From assembly GCA_964429015.1 (NCBI GenBank), contig CAYSAM010000012.1:1-25071 (forward strand): a stretch of DNA of 25,071 bases, read 5' to 3'. The DNA is from MFAQ01 sp964429015 (GTDB lineage Bacteria; Patescibacteriota; Microgenomatia; UBA1400; MFAQ01). This document shows, piece after piece, positions 18,211 through 25,071 of the stretch (position 1 is the first letter of the stretch; each line of letters begins with the position of its first letter). The notes below the pieces were generated by a model. The model searched no databases and had not been told where the DNA came from. It saw nothing but the letters and a program-made list of their open reading frames with translations. The position numbers were made by a program, and so were the translations under genes.

Positions 18211-20842
18211 ATTCTTCGGTGTCGGATTCAGAGATGGTAGTGACAGCGGCAACGCTATCGCCATCTTTGGCAAAGCGCATTAGAATAACACCTTGGGTAG
18301 CTCTACCTAGTTGAGGAATATTTTTGATAGGCAGTTTTATAGCTTGACCTTGAGAGGTGGTTATTAAAAGCATTTCACTATTTTGGTCGACGAGGAGAGC
18401 CCCAGACACCTTTCCGGTTTTGTCGGTGGTTTCACTGACCTTTAGACCTTGACCAGATCTATTTTGGATTGGGTACTCTTTTAGTGGTGTGCGTTTGCCC
18501 ATACCGTTTTCGGTAACAACCAATAGATCTCGGAAAACTTTGGTACGTTTATCGGCAGCAACTGGTTCTTCGGCTGAGAAACTTTCCATAGAGATTATGT
18601 AGTCAGTGCCTTTGAGTAATATTCCACGAACTCCCATGGTGTCTCTATCTGTTGGGCGAACATCTTTTTCTTGGAATCTAATTGACTTGCCTTCGCGGGA
18701 AACGAGGGAGATGTGATCTTGGCCTGTGGTTCTGTTTACCCAGACTAAACTATCTTTGTCATTTAGTTTGATAGCTATTAGACCGTTACTTTTGATGTTT
18801 TCGTATTTGGCGAGAGAAGTTCTTTTGACCACACCGCTCTTGGTGGTGAAGAAGAGGAAATCGTTTTTGTTGAAGGCGGCCGGCATAGTAAGAATGGATT
18901 GGATGGTTTCATCGGTATCGATATTGATGAGATTGATGATGGCCTGACCTTTGCTAATGCGACTGCCTTCTGGTAGTTCCCAAACTTTCAGTGCAAAAAC
19001 TTTACCCTTGCTAGTAAAGACTAATAGTTTGTCGTGGGTGCTGGCATTGGTTAACAAATGAATTTCGTCACTTTCTTTTATGGTCATGCCGGAAACACCT
19101 TTACCACCACGTTTTTGAGTTTTAAAAGTATCTAGAGGCATACGTTTGATGTAACCTGACTTGGTGAGAGCAACCAAAGTTTCTTCGACAGGAATCATGT
19201 CTTCTTCGGAGAAACTGTCTGGTGAAGTGGCGACAATTTTGGTTCTTCTTTCTTCTTTGTACTCAGCAGCTAACTTGGTAACTTCATCGGTGATAATTTT
19301 GAGAACTTTTTGAGGATCTTTGAGGGTAGCAACCAGAACTTCGATTTGCTTCATGAGTTCTTGATACTCGGCTTCGATTTTTTGTCTTTCTAGAGCGGCG
19401 AGTTTGCGAAGCTGCATATCCAAAATAGCGGTGGCTTGAATTTCGGACAAACTAAATTTGGTGATAAGGTTGACCTTAGCAGTTTCGGTGTCTTTGGATT
19501 TGCGGATGGTGTCGATAACCTCGTCGATACTGTTAAGAGCAATAAGTAGACCTTCCAAGATGTGAGCACGATCTTGATTTGATTTTAGTTCGAACTGTGA
19601 TCTGCGAACAACAACCATTTGGCGATGGGCGGCGTATTCGAGAAGAATTTGTTTGAGATTTAAAAGGTGGGGTGTGCCTTCGCTGGTTAAAGCCACAATG
19701 TTTGCAGGGAAACTGGTTTGAAGTTCGGTGTATTTATATAAAGCGTTTAGAACTACTTTTGGCTTGGCATCTTTTTTGAGATCTACGGCCACAGTAAGAC
19801 CAATGCGGTCGGATTCATCTCTTAGATCAGCAATACCTTCGATTTTTTTCTTTTTTACTAACTCCGCAATATCGGTAATTAGTTTAGCTTTGTTGACTTG
19901 ATAAGGTAACTCGGTAATGAGAATTTGCATGCGGCCATTTTTCTTTTCGACTATTTCAGCCACTCCCCTATTGATGATACTGGCTTTACCAGTAGCGTAC
20001 ATTTTTTTGATTTCGTTTTTGTCGAAGATGATACCGGCGGTTGGGAAGTCTGGACCTTTGATGTGTTCGCAAAGTTCGTCAATATCGATATCACTATCCA
20101 AGTTTCCAGTGAGATTTTTGTAGTCCGTGCTAACGAGATCTTTGTCGGCAATTTCTTTGACTTCGGTAACTTTGGATTTTTTGATAAGAGCTTTGACGGC
20201 ACTAACAACTTCGAGAAGATTGTGAGGTGGAATTTTGGTAGCCATACCGACAGCAATACCATCTGATCCCATAAGTAAGAGATTGGGAAGTTTGGCTGGT
20301 AGAACTGTTGGTTCTTCGTGAGAACCGTCGAAGTTGTCGACAAAGTCAACGGTTCTTTTATCAATATCTTCTAGCATTTCGCCGGCGATTTTACTTAGGC
20401 GAGCTTCGGTGTAACGCATGGCAGCGGCACCATCACCGTCGATACTACCAAAGTTTCCTTGTCCGTCGATAAGTGGGTAGCGCATGGAGAATGTTTGAGC
20501 CAAACGAACTAGGGTTTGGTAAACAGCTTGGTCACCATGTGGATGATATTTACCAAGAACCTCACCAACAGTACTGGCGGATTTTTTGTAGGAGGCTTTG
20601 TAAGTAACACCCATTTCCTTCATGGCAAAAAGGATACGGCGGTGAACAGGTTTTAGACCATCACGAACGTCTGGAAGAGCACGAGAAACAATGACCGACA
20701 TGGCGTAGTCCAGATACGAGCGCTCCATTTCGTCGATAATTTTGGCTTGTTTTATTACACCCCACTCAGTTTGTTCTTCTTGTGGTCGGACGGTAGGTGT
20801 AAGGACTTCGTTTTCTTGGTTGTTTTGTTCTTGATCTTCCAT
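18209..20842 (-). CDS. gyrA: DNA gyrase subunit A
   Basis: The 877-residue protein has an acidic N-terminal extension (1-25), the breakage-reunion domain with ALPDVRDGLKPVHRRIL (55-71), GKYHPHGD (97-104) and the catalytic AAMRYTEARLS (Tyr144), a coiled-coil tower, and six C-terminal beta-pinwheel blades. The GyrA box TQKRGGKG (575-582) shows it is gyrase rather than ParC, so it introduces negative supercoils with GyrB. At the two main quinolone-contact positions (E. coli Ser83 and Asp87) it has Gln105 and Gln109, which should weaken the water-metal bridge to these drugs. It lies nine bases after ppa and is probably in one transcript with gyrB and ppa. The start has no Shine-Dalgarno, only an A-rich leader. 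Confidence 0.97.
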   Translation of the reverse strand: MEDQEQNNQENEVLTPTVRPQEEQTEWGVIKQAKIIDEMERSYLDYAMSVIVSRALPDVRDGLKPVHRRILFAMKEMGVTYKASYKKSASTVGEVLGKYHPHGDQAVYQTLVRLAQTFSMRYPLIDGQGNFGSIDGDGAAAMRYTEARLSKIAGEMLEDIDKRTVDFVDNFDGSHEEPTVLPAKLPNLLLMGSDGIAVGMATKIPPHNLLEVVSAVKALIKKSKVTEVKEIADKDLVSTDYKNLTGNLDSDIDIDELCEHIKGPDFPTAGIIFDKNEIKKMYATGKASIINRGVAEIVEKKNGRMQILITELPYQVNKAKLITDIAELVKKKKIEGIADLRDESDRIGLTVAVDLKKDAKPKVVLNALYKYTELQTSFPANIVALTSEGTPHLLNLKQILLEYAAHRQMVVVRRSQFELKSNQDRAHILEGLLIALNSIDEVIDTIRKSKDTETAKVNLITKFSLSEIQATAILDMQLRKLAALERQKIEAEYQELMKQIEVLVATLKDPQKVLKIITDEVTKLAAEYKEERRTKIVATSPDSFSEEDMIPVEETLVALTKSGYIKRMPLDTFKTQKRGGKGVSGMTIKESDEIHLLTNASTHDKLLVFTSKGKVFALKVWELPEGSRISKGQAIINLINIDTDETIQSILTMPAAFNKNDFLFFTTKSGVVKRTSLAKYENIKSNGLIAIKLNDKDSLVWVNRTTGQDHISLVSREGKSIRFQEKDVRPTDRDTMGVRGILLKGTDYIISMESFSAEEPVAADKRTKVFRDLLVVTENGMGKRTPLKEYPIQNRSGQGLKVSETTDKTGKVSGALLVDQNSEMLLITTSQGQAIKLPIKNIPQLGRATQGVILMRFAKDGDSVAAVTTISESDTEE

Positions 20843-20851
20843 GTTTGTTGT

Positions 20852-21385
20852 TTACTGTTTTGAAGTGTACCTGTCAATACATTCTTTGATGACATTTTTT
20901 GCTTCTTCGGTGTTGCCCCAACCTAAGACTTTAGTGGTGCCTGGTTTTTTTAGATCTTTGTAGTGATTAAAGTGAAATTCAATTTGCTCCATCCATCTTT
21001 TTCCTAGATCTTCGACGGTATTTACTTTGTTACCCGTGTCTCTGTTATCACTAGGAACAGCTATTACTTTGTGATCGATTTCACCGTCATCTTCGAAGTT
21101 TAAAATACCAATAATTTTGGCAGATAAATGAACTCCGGTGGGGATGGCTTGGTCGCAATACAATAAAACGTCAAGCTCGTCACCGTCGCCGTCTAGTGTT
21201 TGAGGAATAAAGCCGTAATTTACTGGTTTGGCAAAGATCGTGGGTTCGACTCTATCAATTTGGAAGGTGCAAGTATCTCTACGGTATTCAATTTTTAAAT
21301 TTGATCCAAGGGGAATTTCGTTGACAACATTTATTTCGTTGTTATCGATATCGCCTGGAGTAAAAAGTTTGTTGTAGTCTGTCAT
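20852..21385 (-). CDS. ppa: Inorganic pyrophosphatase (family I)
   Basis: A 177-residue soluble enzyme that hydrolyses pyrophosphate to phosphate with Mg2+, pulling forward DNA, RNA and protein synthesis. It has the family signature DGDGDELDVL (about 64-73), the strand IEYRRDTCTFQIDRVE with Arg/Lys active-site residues, NYGFIPQT, and DDGEIDHKVIAVPSDN followed by a C-terminal helix with HFNHYKDLKKPG. The length fits bacterial family I (about 175). It sits between gyrB and gyrA, 66 bases after gyrB and nine before gyrA, an unusual place for it. It has no Shine-Dalgarno; the ATG follows an A-rich leader. Confidence 0.96.
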   Translation of the reverse strand: MTDYNKLFTPGDIDNNEINVVNEIPLGSNLKIEYRRDTCTFQIDRVEPTIFAKPVNYGFIPQTLDGDGDELDVLLYCDQAIPTGVHLSAKIIGILNFEDDGEIDHKVIAVPSDNRDTGNKVNTVEDLGKRWMEQIEFHFNHYKDLKKPGTTKVLGWGNTEEAKNVIKECIDRYTSKQ

Positions 21386-21451
21386 TTTTTGTTTTGTTAT
21401 TTTGTTTTTTTATTTGTATAGATTTTCTTACTACGTTTGTCTTGATATTTG

Positions 21452-23440
21452 TTAGACATCGAGGTTAGCGTTGGTGGCATGAGTTTGAATAAATTTTTTG
21501 CGAGGAGCAACTTCACTTCCCATAAGAGTAGAAAAGACTTCGTCTGCTTTTATGGCGTCATCGATATTTACTTGTTTCAGGATACGAGTTTCGGGGTTCA
21601 TAGTTGTTTCCCAAAGCTGTTCTGGATTCATTTCTCCAAGACCTTTGTAACGCTGGATGTACGCTCTTTGTTTTTGTTGATCAGTTAGAGATTTTATAAA
21701 CTTATCTTTTTCTTCGTCTGAGTAAACGTAGACAAATTTTTTGCCCTCGTAACTACTGATTTTGTACAAAGGAGGCAACGCTAAGTAAATATGTCCACCT
21801 TCAACGACTGGTTTGGTATGGCGATAGAAGAAGGTGAGAAGCAAGGTGGCAATATGAGCACCATCGACGTCGGCGTCGGTCATAATAATGATACGAGAGT
21901 AGCGGAGCTTGTTATTGTCTAAGGTTTCCCCTATTCCCATACCCATAGCAACAATTAAATCTTTTAGACCTTCAAACTCAATGATTTTGTCTAGGCGAGC
22001 TCTTTCGGTGTTTAAAATTTTTCCTCTGAGTGGCAAAATAGCCTGATGTTTACGATCTCTTCCTTGTTTGGCACTACCACCTGCTGAATCTCCCTCAACG
22101 ATAAATAATTCACTTCGGGCTGGATCTTTTTCTTGGCAGTCGGCAAGTTTACCTGGGAGAGTCATACCCTCGAGGGCGCCTTTCCTAACTACGGCTTCTC
22201 TTGCAGCTTTGGCAGCCATACGGGCTTTGGCAGCAAGGAAAACTTTGGCAATAATTATTTGAGCGGTTTGGGGGTGTTCTTCGAGATATTCTTCGAGGCC
22301 TTTTTTGACAACTTGGTAAACTGCAGACTGGACTTCGGCGTTGTTGACCTTGGTTTTGGTTTGGGACTCAAACTGAATTTCGGAAGAACTCATTTTGATC
22401 CAAACGACGCCAGTAAGTCCTTCTTTGAGGTCGTCGGGGGTAAAGTCTAGATCGGGTTTTTTTGTGTTTTTCTTGTCGGTATCAGTACCGGCGTTGATGT
22501 AGTTTTTGAGAATTTTGGAGAGAGCGGTTTTGAAACCAGTGAGGTGAGTGCCACCATCGTAGGTGTTAATTGTATTTGCAAAGCTTTCTAGATTGTCAGA
22601 AAAAGTGTCAGTGTACTGCATAACTACTTCGACACCAATGGGAATTTCGCTTTCAACAACACTACCTTCTATGTAGATAGCTTCGTGAAGGGATTTTTTG
22701 TGTTTGTTGTTGTGGGCTAGGAGGGACTTTATACCTGATTCAAAGTAAAAATTAGCTTGCTTATCATTTCTTTCGTCGTAAAAGTGGATATAGACACCGG
22801 CGACGAGATAGGCTCTTTCTTGGAGCTTATCTTTGATATTGGAGAAGCTAAACTCAGTAGTGATTTTGAAAATAGAAGGATCTGGCCAAAATTGAGTTAA
22901 GGTTCCCGATTTGTCGGTTAGTAAGTGTTTGTGGAATTCGGGGACTAAGTTTTCGGCTTCTGTTGACTTTATTTTTTTGACAGCAAAATCGGGGGTACCG
23001 GTTTTGTAACTTTGGAAGAAAAAGTCTGGTGAGTGATTGACCAATACATTCATGTGAGTAGAAAGGGCGTTGACAGCAGAAGCACCGACACCATGAAGTC
23101 CACCTGAGGCTTTGTAGGCTGACTCGTTGAATTTACCTCCGGCATGGAGAGTAGTCATGGCAACCTCGAGGGCGGAAACTTTTTTGACAGGATGAATGTC
23201 GGTAGGGACACCACGACCATCATCGGAAACAGAAGCAGATCCGTCTTTGTGAAGACAGACATAAATATTTTTGGCGTGGCCACCGATGGCTTCGTCTAAG
23301 GAGTTATCTACAATTTCAATTAAAAGATGGTGCAGACCTTTTTCGTCGGTACTGCCGATATACATTCCTGGTCTTTTGCGGACTGGTTCTAGTCCCTCGA
23401 GAACTGTAATGTCTTTGGCTGAGTATGTTTCGTTTGGCAT
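21452..23440 (-). CDS. gyrB: DNA gyrase subunit B
   Basis: The 662-residue ATPase subunit of gyrase. The GHKL ATPase domain has VRKRPGMYIGS (20-30), IEIVDNSLDEA (41-51), SVSDDGRGVP and ASGGLHGVGASAVNALS. The transducer domain follows, then the TOPRIM domain with LFIVEGDSAGGSAKQGRDR and IIIMTDADVDGAHIATLLLTFFYR. The C-terminal block is QRYKGLGEMNPEQLWETTMNPETR. The length is that of the short GyrB type without the E. coli insertion. The start has no Shine-Dalgarno (A-rich leader ending in ATACAC). It is divergent from the holB-like gene and first in the gyrB-ppa-gyrA set. Confidence 0.97.
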   Translation of the reverse strand: MPNETYSAKDITVLEGLEPVRKRPGMYIGSTDEKGLHHLLIEIVDNSLDEAIGGHAKNIYVCLHKDGSASVSDDGRGVPTDIHPVKKVSALEVAMTTLHAGGKFNESAYKASGGLHGVGASAVNALSTHMNVLVNHSPDFFFQSYKTGTPDFAVKKIKSTEAENLVPEFHKHLLTDKSGTLTQFWPDPSIFKITTEFSFSNIKDKLQERAYLVAGVYIHFYDERNDKQANFYFESGIKSLLAHNNKHKKSLHEAIYIEGSVVESEIPIGVEVVMQYTDTFSDNLESFANTINTYDGGTHLTGFKTALSKILKNYINAGTDTDKKNTKKPDLDFTPDDLKEGLTGVVWIKMSSSEIQFESQTKTKVNNAEVQSAVYQVVKKGLEEYLEEHPQTAQIIIAKVFLAAKARMAAKAAREAVVRKGALEGMTLPGKLADCQEKDPARSELFIVEGDSAGGSAKQGRDRKHQAILPLRGKILNTERARLDKIIEFEGLKDLIVAMGMGIGETLDNNKLRYSRIIIMTDADVDGAHIATLLLTFFYRHTKPVVEGGHIYLALPPLYKISSYEGKKFVYVYSDEEKDKFIKSLTDQQKQRAYIQRYKGLGEMNPEQLWETTMNPETRILKQVNIDDAIKADEVFSTLMGSEVAPRKKFIQTHATNANLDV

Positions 23441-23492
23441 GTGTATTTATTTGTTCCTGCTCATTGTAATTGTTTCCTTGGAGTGAATCAAG

Positions 23493-23498
23493 TATAAG
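23493..23498 (+). promoter_or_regulatory. Candidate -10 box of the holB-like gene
   Basis: TATAAG ends seven bases before the ATG at 23506 and no Shine-Dalgarno is present, close to the leaderless spacing seen elsewhere in the window. Confidence 0.45.
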
Positions 23499-23505
23499 AT
23501 ACCTT

Positions 23506-24132
23506 ATGTTACCAAAAATATTAGTGGGCAATGTTGAAGACCGTAAAGAATTTTTTGCAAATGAAGCAATAAATGAAAATTTTGTTTTGCAAATAGATGG
23601 AGCGGTTACAAATATTTCTGAACTTAGAGAGTGGATTGTTTTTTGCCAAAATGTTTTGGACAAAGAGGGAAACTATATGGTTTGTATTTGGAATGCTGGT
23701 CAACTTTCAGCGGAGGCACAAAGTATACTGCTTAAACCTCTGGAGGAAAAATATGAAAAAACTAGATTTTTTTTGATAACAGAAAGAGAATCTGATTTGT
23801 TAGCGACAATTGTTTCTCGGTGTGAAGTGATTTTTTTGGAAGTAATTTTGAAAGAAGAAAAATATTGGAAGGAGGTTCGCTTGTGTTGGCAAAAGGGTCC
23901 TAGTCAGATAATTGAGTTTGCGGAAAAGTTTAATTTTGACGAACTAGAGGGTTTGTTTTTTGAAGTTGCTAATAAGCTTAAACGCGAACTAGCCTTAGGA
24001 GTAACTTTGAAACGAGTAAAGGTATTAGATAAAACGTTGGAGATGATGAGGGTGATGTATAAAACGAATATAAACAAAAGAATGGCTTTGGAATCTTATT
24101 TGCTTAGTACCTGGTGCCTAATAAAGACTTGA
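23506..24132 (+). CDS. DNA polymerase III delta'-like clamp-loader subunit (HolB-like, reduced)
   Basis: The 208-residue protein keeps the diagnostic part of the clamp-loader AAA+ fold: YMVCIWNAGQLSAEAQSILLKPLEEKYEKTRFFLITERESDLLATIVSRCEVIFL (about 55-109). This corresponds to the A..L...AQNALLK.LEEP....FIL.T......L.TI.SRC signature, including the SRC arginine used as a trans-acting finger. The P-loop region is missing: the N-terminus is only about 45 residues, so it cannot bind ATP. E. coli HolB is also ATP-inactive but is 334 residues. Function as the delta' or a similar structural subunit is inferred. ATG 23506 is chosen over an upstream in-frame TTG (23470). The stop is TGA. Confidence 0.75.
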   Translation: MLPKILVGNVEDRKEFFANEAINENFVLQIDGAVTNISELREWIVFCQNVLDKEGNYMVCIWNAGQLSAEAQSILLKPLEEKYEKTRFFLITERESDLLATIVSRCEVIFLEVILKEEKYWKEVRLCWQKGPSQIIEFAEKFNFDELEGLFFEVANKLKRELALGVTLKRVKVLDKTLEMMRVMYKTNINKRMALESYLLSTWCLIKT

Positions 24133-24151
24133 TTGTTGGAGCTAATTTTGT

Positions 24152-24157
24152 CATAGT
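24152..24157 (+). promoter_or_regulatory. Candidate -10 box of the pilB-like gene (leaderless spacing)
   Basis: CATAGT lies exactly six bases (AAACTT) before the ATG at 24164; no Shine-Dalgarno is seen. It is a weaker match to TATAAT (4 of 6). Confidence 0.35.
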
Positions 24158-24163
24158 AAACTT

Positions 24164-25071
24164 ATGGATTATCAGGCGAGAATTTTGTTGGATAGTTTGC
24201 TGACCAACGGAAAGTTAACTGAGGTAGAAATTGAGAAACTGAAGATTGAGGCTGTTTCGAAGGGTGTTGACATAATTACTTATCTTTTGCAAAAAGAGGT
24301 AATAAAAGATAAAGACGTTTTGGAAGCAAAATCTAAAATTTTTGGAGTACCACTTTTTTTGGATTCTCGATTAACTGTAAGCCCAGAAATACTGAGTTTG
24401 GTAACTAGTGACTTAGCAAAAAATTATTCAGTTATCCCCTACACTTTAGATAAAGCCAAAAAAGAGCTGGTCTTGATAATGATTCATCCTGAGGATCATT
24501 CGGCGGTTGATTTTTTTGAGAAACGTACTGGTTATAAGGTGTCGACAATGTTGACATCCCAAGAGAACTATGAGGTTTTGCTAAATTTTGTTTATAACCA
24601 AAGCTTAACTGGCGAAATTTCAAGTGTTTTAAAAAGAGGTAACAAAGATACTGGCGATGATAATGGGGTGCGTTTGGTAACTTCGGACACTATTGCGCAA
24701 ATAATAAAAGAACCAAAAATTGTAGAGATAGTGAGAAAAATTTTGGAGCACGCTATTCGTTTGCGCGCTTCGGATATTCACATTGAACCCCAAGCTGACA
24801 TTACTAGAATCAGATATCGAATTGATGGTATTTTGGAAGAAAAATTGAGTTTGGACAAAGAGTATCACGCGGCGCTTATATCTCGTATAAAAATTTTGGG
24901 AGGTATGAAGATTGATGAAAAGAGAATCCCTCAAGATGGAAGATTTAACTTTAGTTCTGAGTGGGGTGAAGTAGACTTGCGTATTTCTTCGTTGCCTACA
25001 GTAAATGGGGAAAAGATCGTTATGCGTCTTCTTAAGAAGTCTGATAGGGTTCCTACACTTTCGGAACTCGG
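24164..25071 (+). CDS. pilB: Type IV pilus assembly ATPase PilB / GspE-like, N-terminal part
   Basis: The frame stays open to the window edge (302 codons seen; the family is about 560-570 residues). Residues 1-140 form the MshEN-type N-terminal domain (DYQARILLDSLLTNGKLTEVEIEKL, then FGVPLF, and later YSVIPYTLDKAKKELVLIMIHPED). Then comes the N2 domain of secretion ATPases: ILEHAIRLRASDIHIEPQ, RIRYRIDGILEE, ALISRIKILGGMKIDEKRIPQDGRF, and VDLRISSLPTVNGEKIVMRLL. The Walker A and the zinc tetracysteine would lie beyond the edge. It powers type IV pilus extension from the inner membrane, and pilus genes are widely kept in Patescibacteria for host contact or DNA uptake. The start ATG 24164 has a -10-like box at leaderless spacing. 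Confidence 0.92.
   Translation, partial: MDYQARILLDSLLTNGKLTEVEIEKLKIEAVSKGVDIITYLLQKEVIKDKDVLEAKSKIFGVPLFLDSRLTVSPEILSLVTSDLAKNYSVIPYTLDKAKKELVLIMIHPEDHSAVDFFEKRTGYKVSTMLTSQENYEVLLNFVYNQSLTGEISSVLKRGNKDTGDDNGVRLVTSDTIAQIIKEPKIVEIVRKILEHAIRLRASDIHIEPQADITRIRYRIDGILEEKLSLDKEYHAALISRIKILGGMKIDEKRIPQDGRFNFSSEWGEVDLRISSLPTVNGEKIVMRLLKKSDRVPTLSEL

Noticed and set aside
19925..20266. Plus-strand open frames inside gyrA and gyrB
   Set aside because: They are antisense shadows of strongly conserved gyrase coding sequence, without ribosome sites.
12044..24132. UGA recoded as glycine (SR1/Gracilibacteria code)
   Set aside because: TGA is the natural end of the nitrilase-like and holB-like genes, and no core gene here needs UGA read through.
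1..25071. CRISPR array, insertion sequence or rRNA genes
   Set aside because: No spaced direct repeats, transposase gene, or rRNA sequence could be seen on either strand.

Overview
This 25 kb window reads like the chromosome of a member of the Candidate Phyla Radiation (Patescibacteria), but the phylum within it cannot be fixed from the sequence alone. The DNA is AT-rich, genes are closely packed, many proteins are short and unrecognisable, and the recognisable ones fit a reduced genome: a short HolB-like clamp-loader subunit without an ATPase core, a family I pyrophosphatase, a XerC/D/A-type recombinase, a YibE/F membrane protein, an M48 peptidase and a PilB-type pilus ATPase. UGA ends several genes, so the UGA-glycine code of Gracilibacteria/SR1 does not apply. 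No rRNA gene and no CRISPR array is present.

Layout. Positions 1-1145 hold the end of an MFS transporter and a 2-hydroxyacid-dehydrogenase-like protein. A minus-strand tRNA operon follows (Leu-Pro-Arg, 1198-1462). Its tRNA-Pro lacks the whole D-arm. 1660-3943 holds a RibD-C-like reductase, a nucleoside deoxyribosyltransferase-like protein, a decayed gene, a small unknown protein and a membrane protein. 4071-5536 is a three-gene minus-strand set with an orphan TipAS domain; its first gene sits between 12-bp inverted repeats. 5629-9316 is an overlapping pair made of a TOPRIM-like protein and a 983-residue helical protein that looks like the C-terminal part of a NACHT/STAND ATPase; it is the best candidate for an unusual defence-type system. 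9400-16165 is a mixed accessory stretch: a small phosphatase, an MFS transporter, an M48 peptidase, a nitrilase-fold hydrolase with two membrane proteins, a second decayed gene, two unknown genes and a YibE/F protein. 16267-18197 holds an HNH-like protein, the tyrosine recombinase and an unknown gene. 18209-23440 is gyrB-ppa-gyrA on the minus strand. 23506 to the end holds the HolB-like gene and the start of pilB.

Two start-signal classes are visible. One set of genes has a strong Shine-Dalgarno sequence (AGGAGG type). A second set has no Shine-Dalgarno but carries a -10 box, usually exactly TATAAT, precisely six bases before the start codon, which predicts leaderless mRNAs. In three genes the stop codon falls inside the terminator hairpin. 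Both features point to very short untranslated regions. Against this compact background the two decayed genes, the palindromic repeats and the damaged tRNA gene stand out as signs of recent rearrangement or gene loss.
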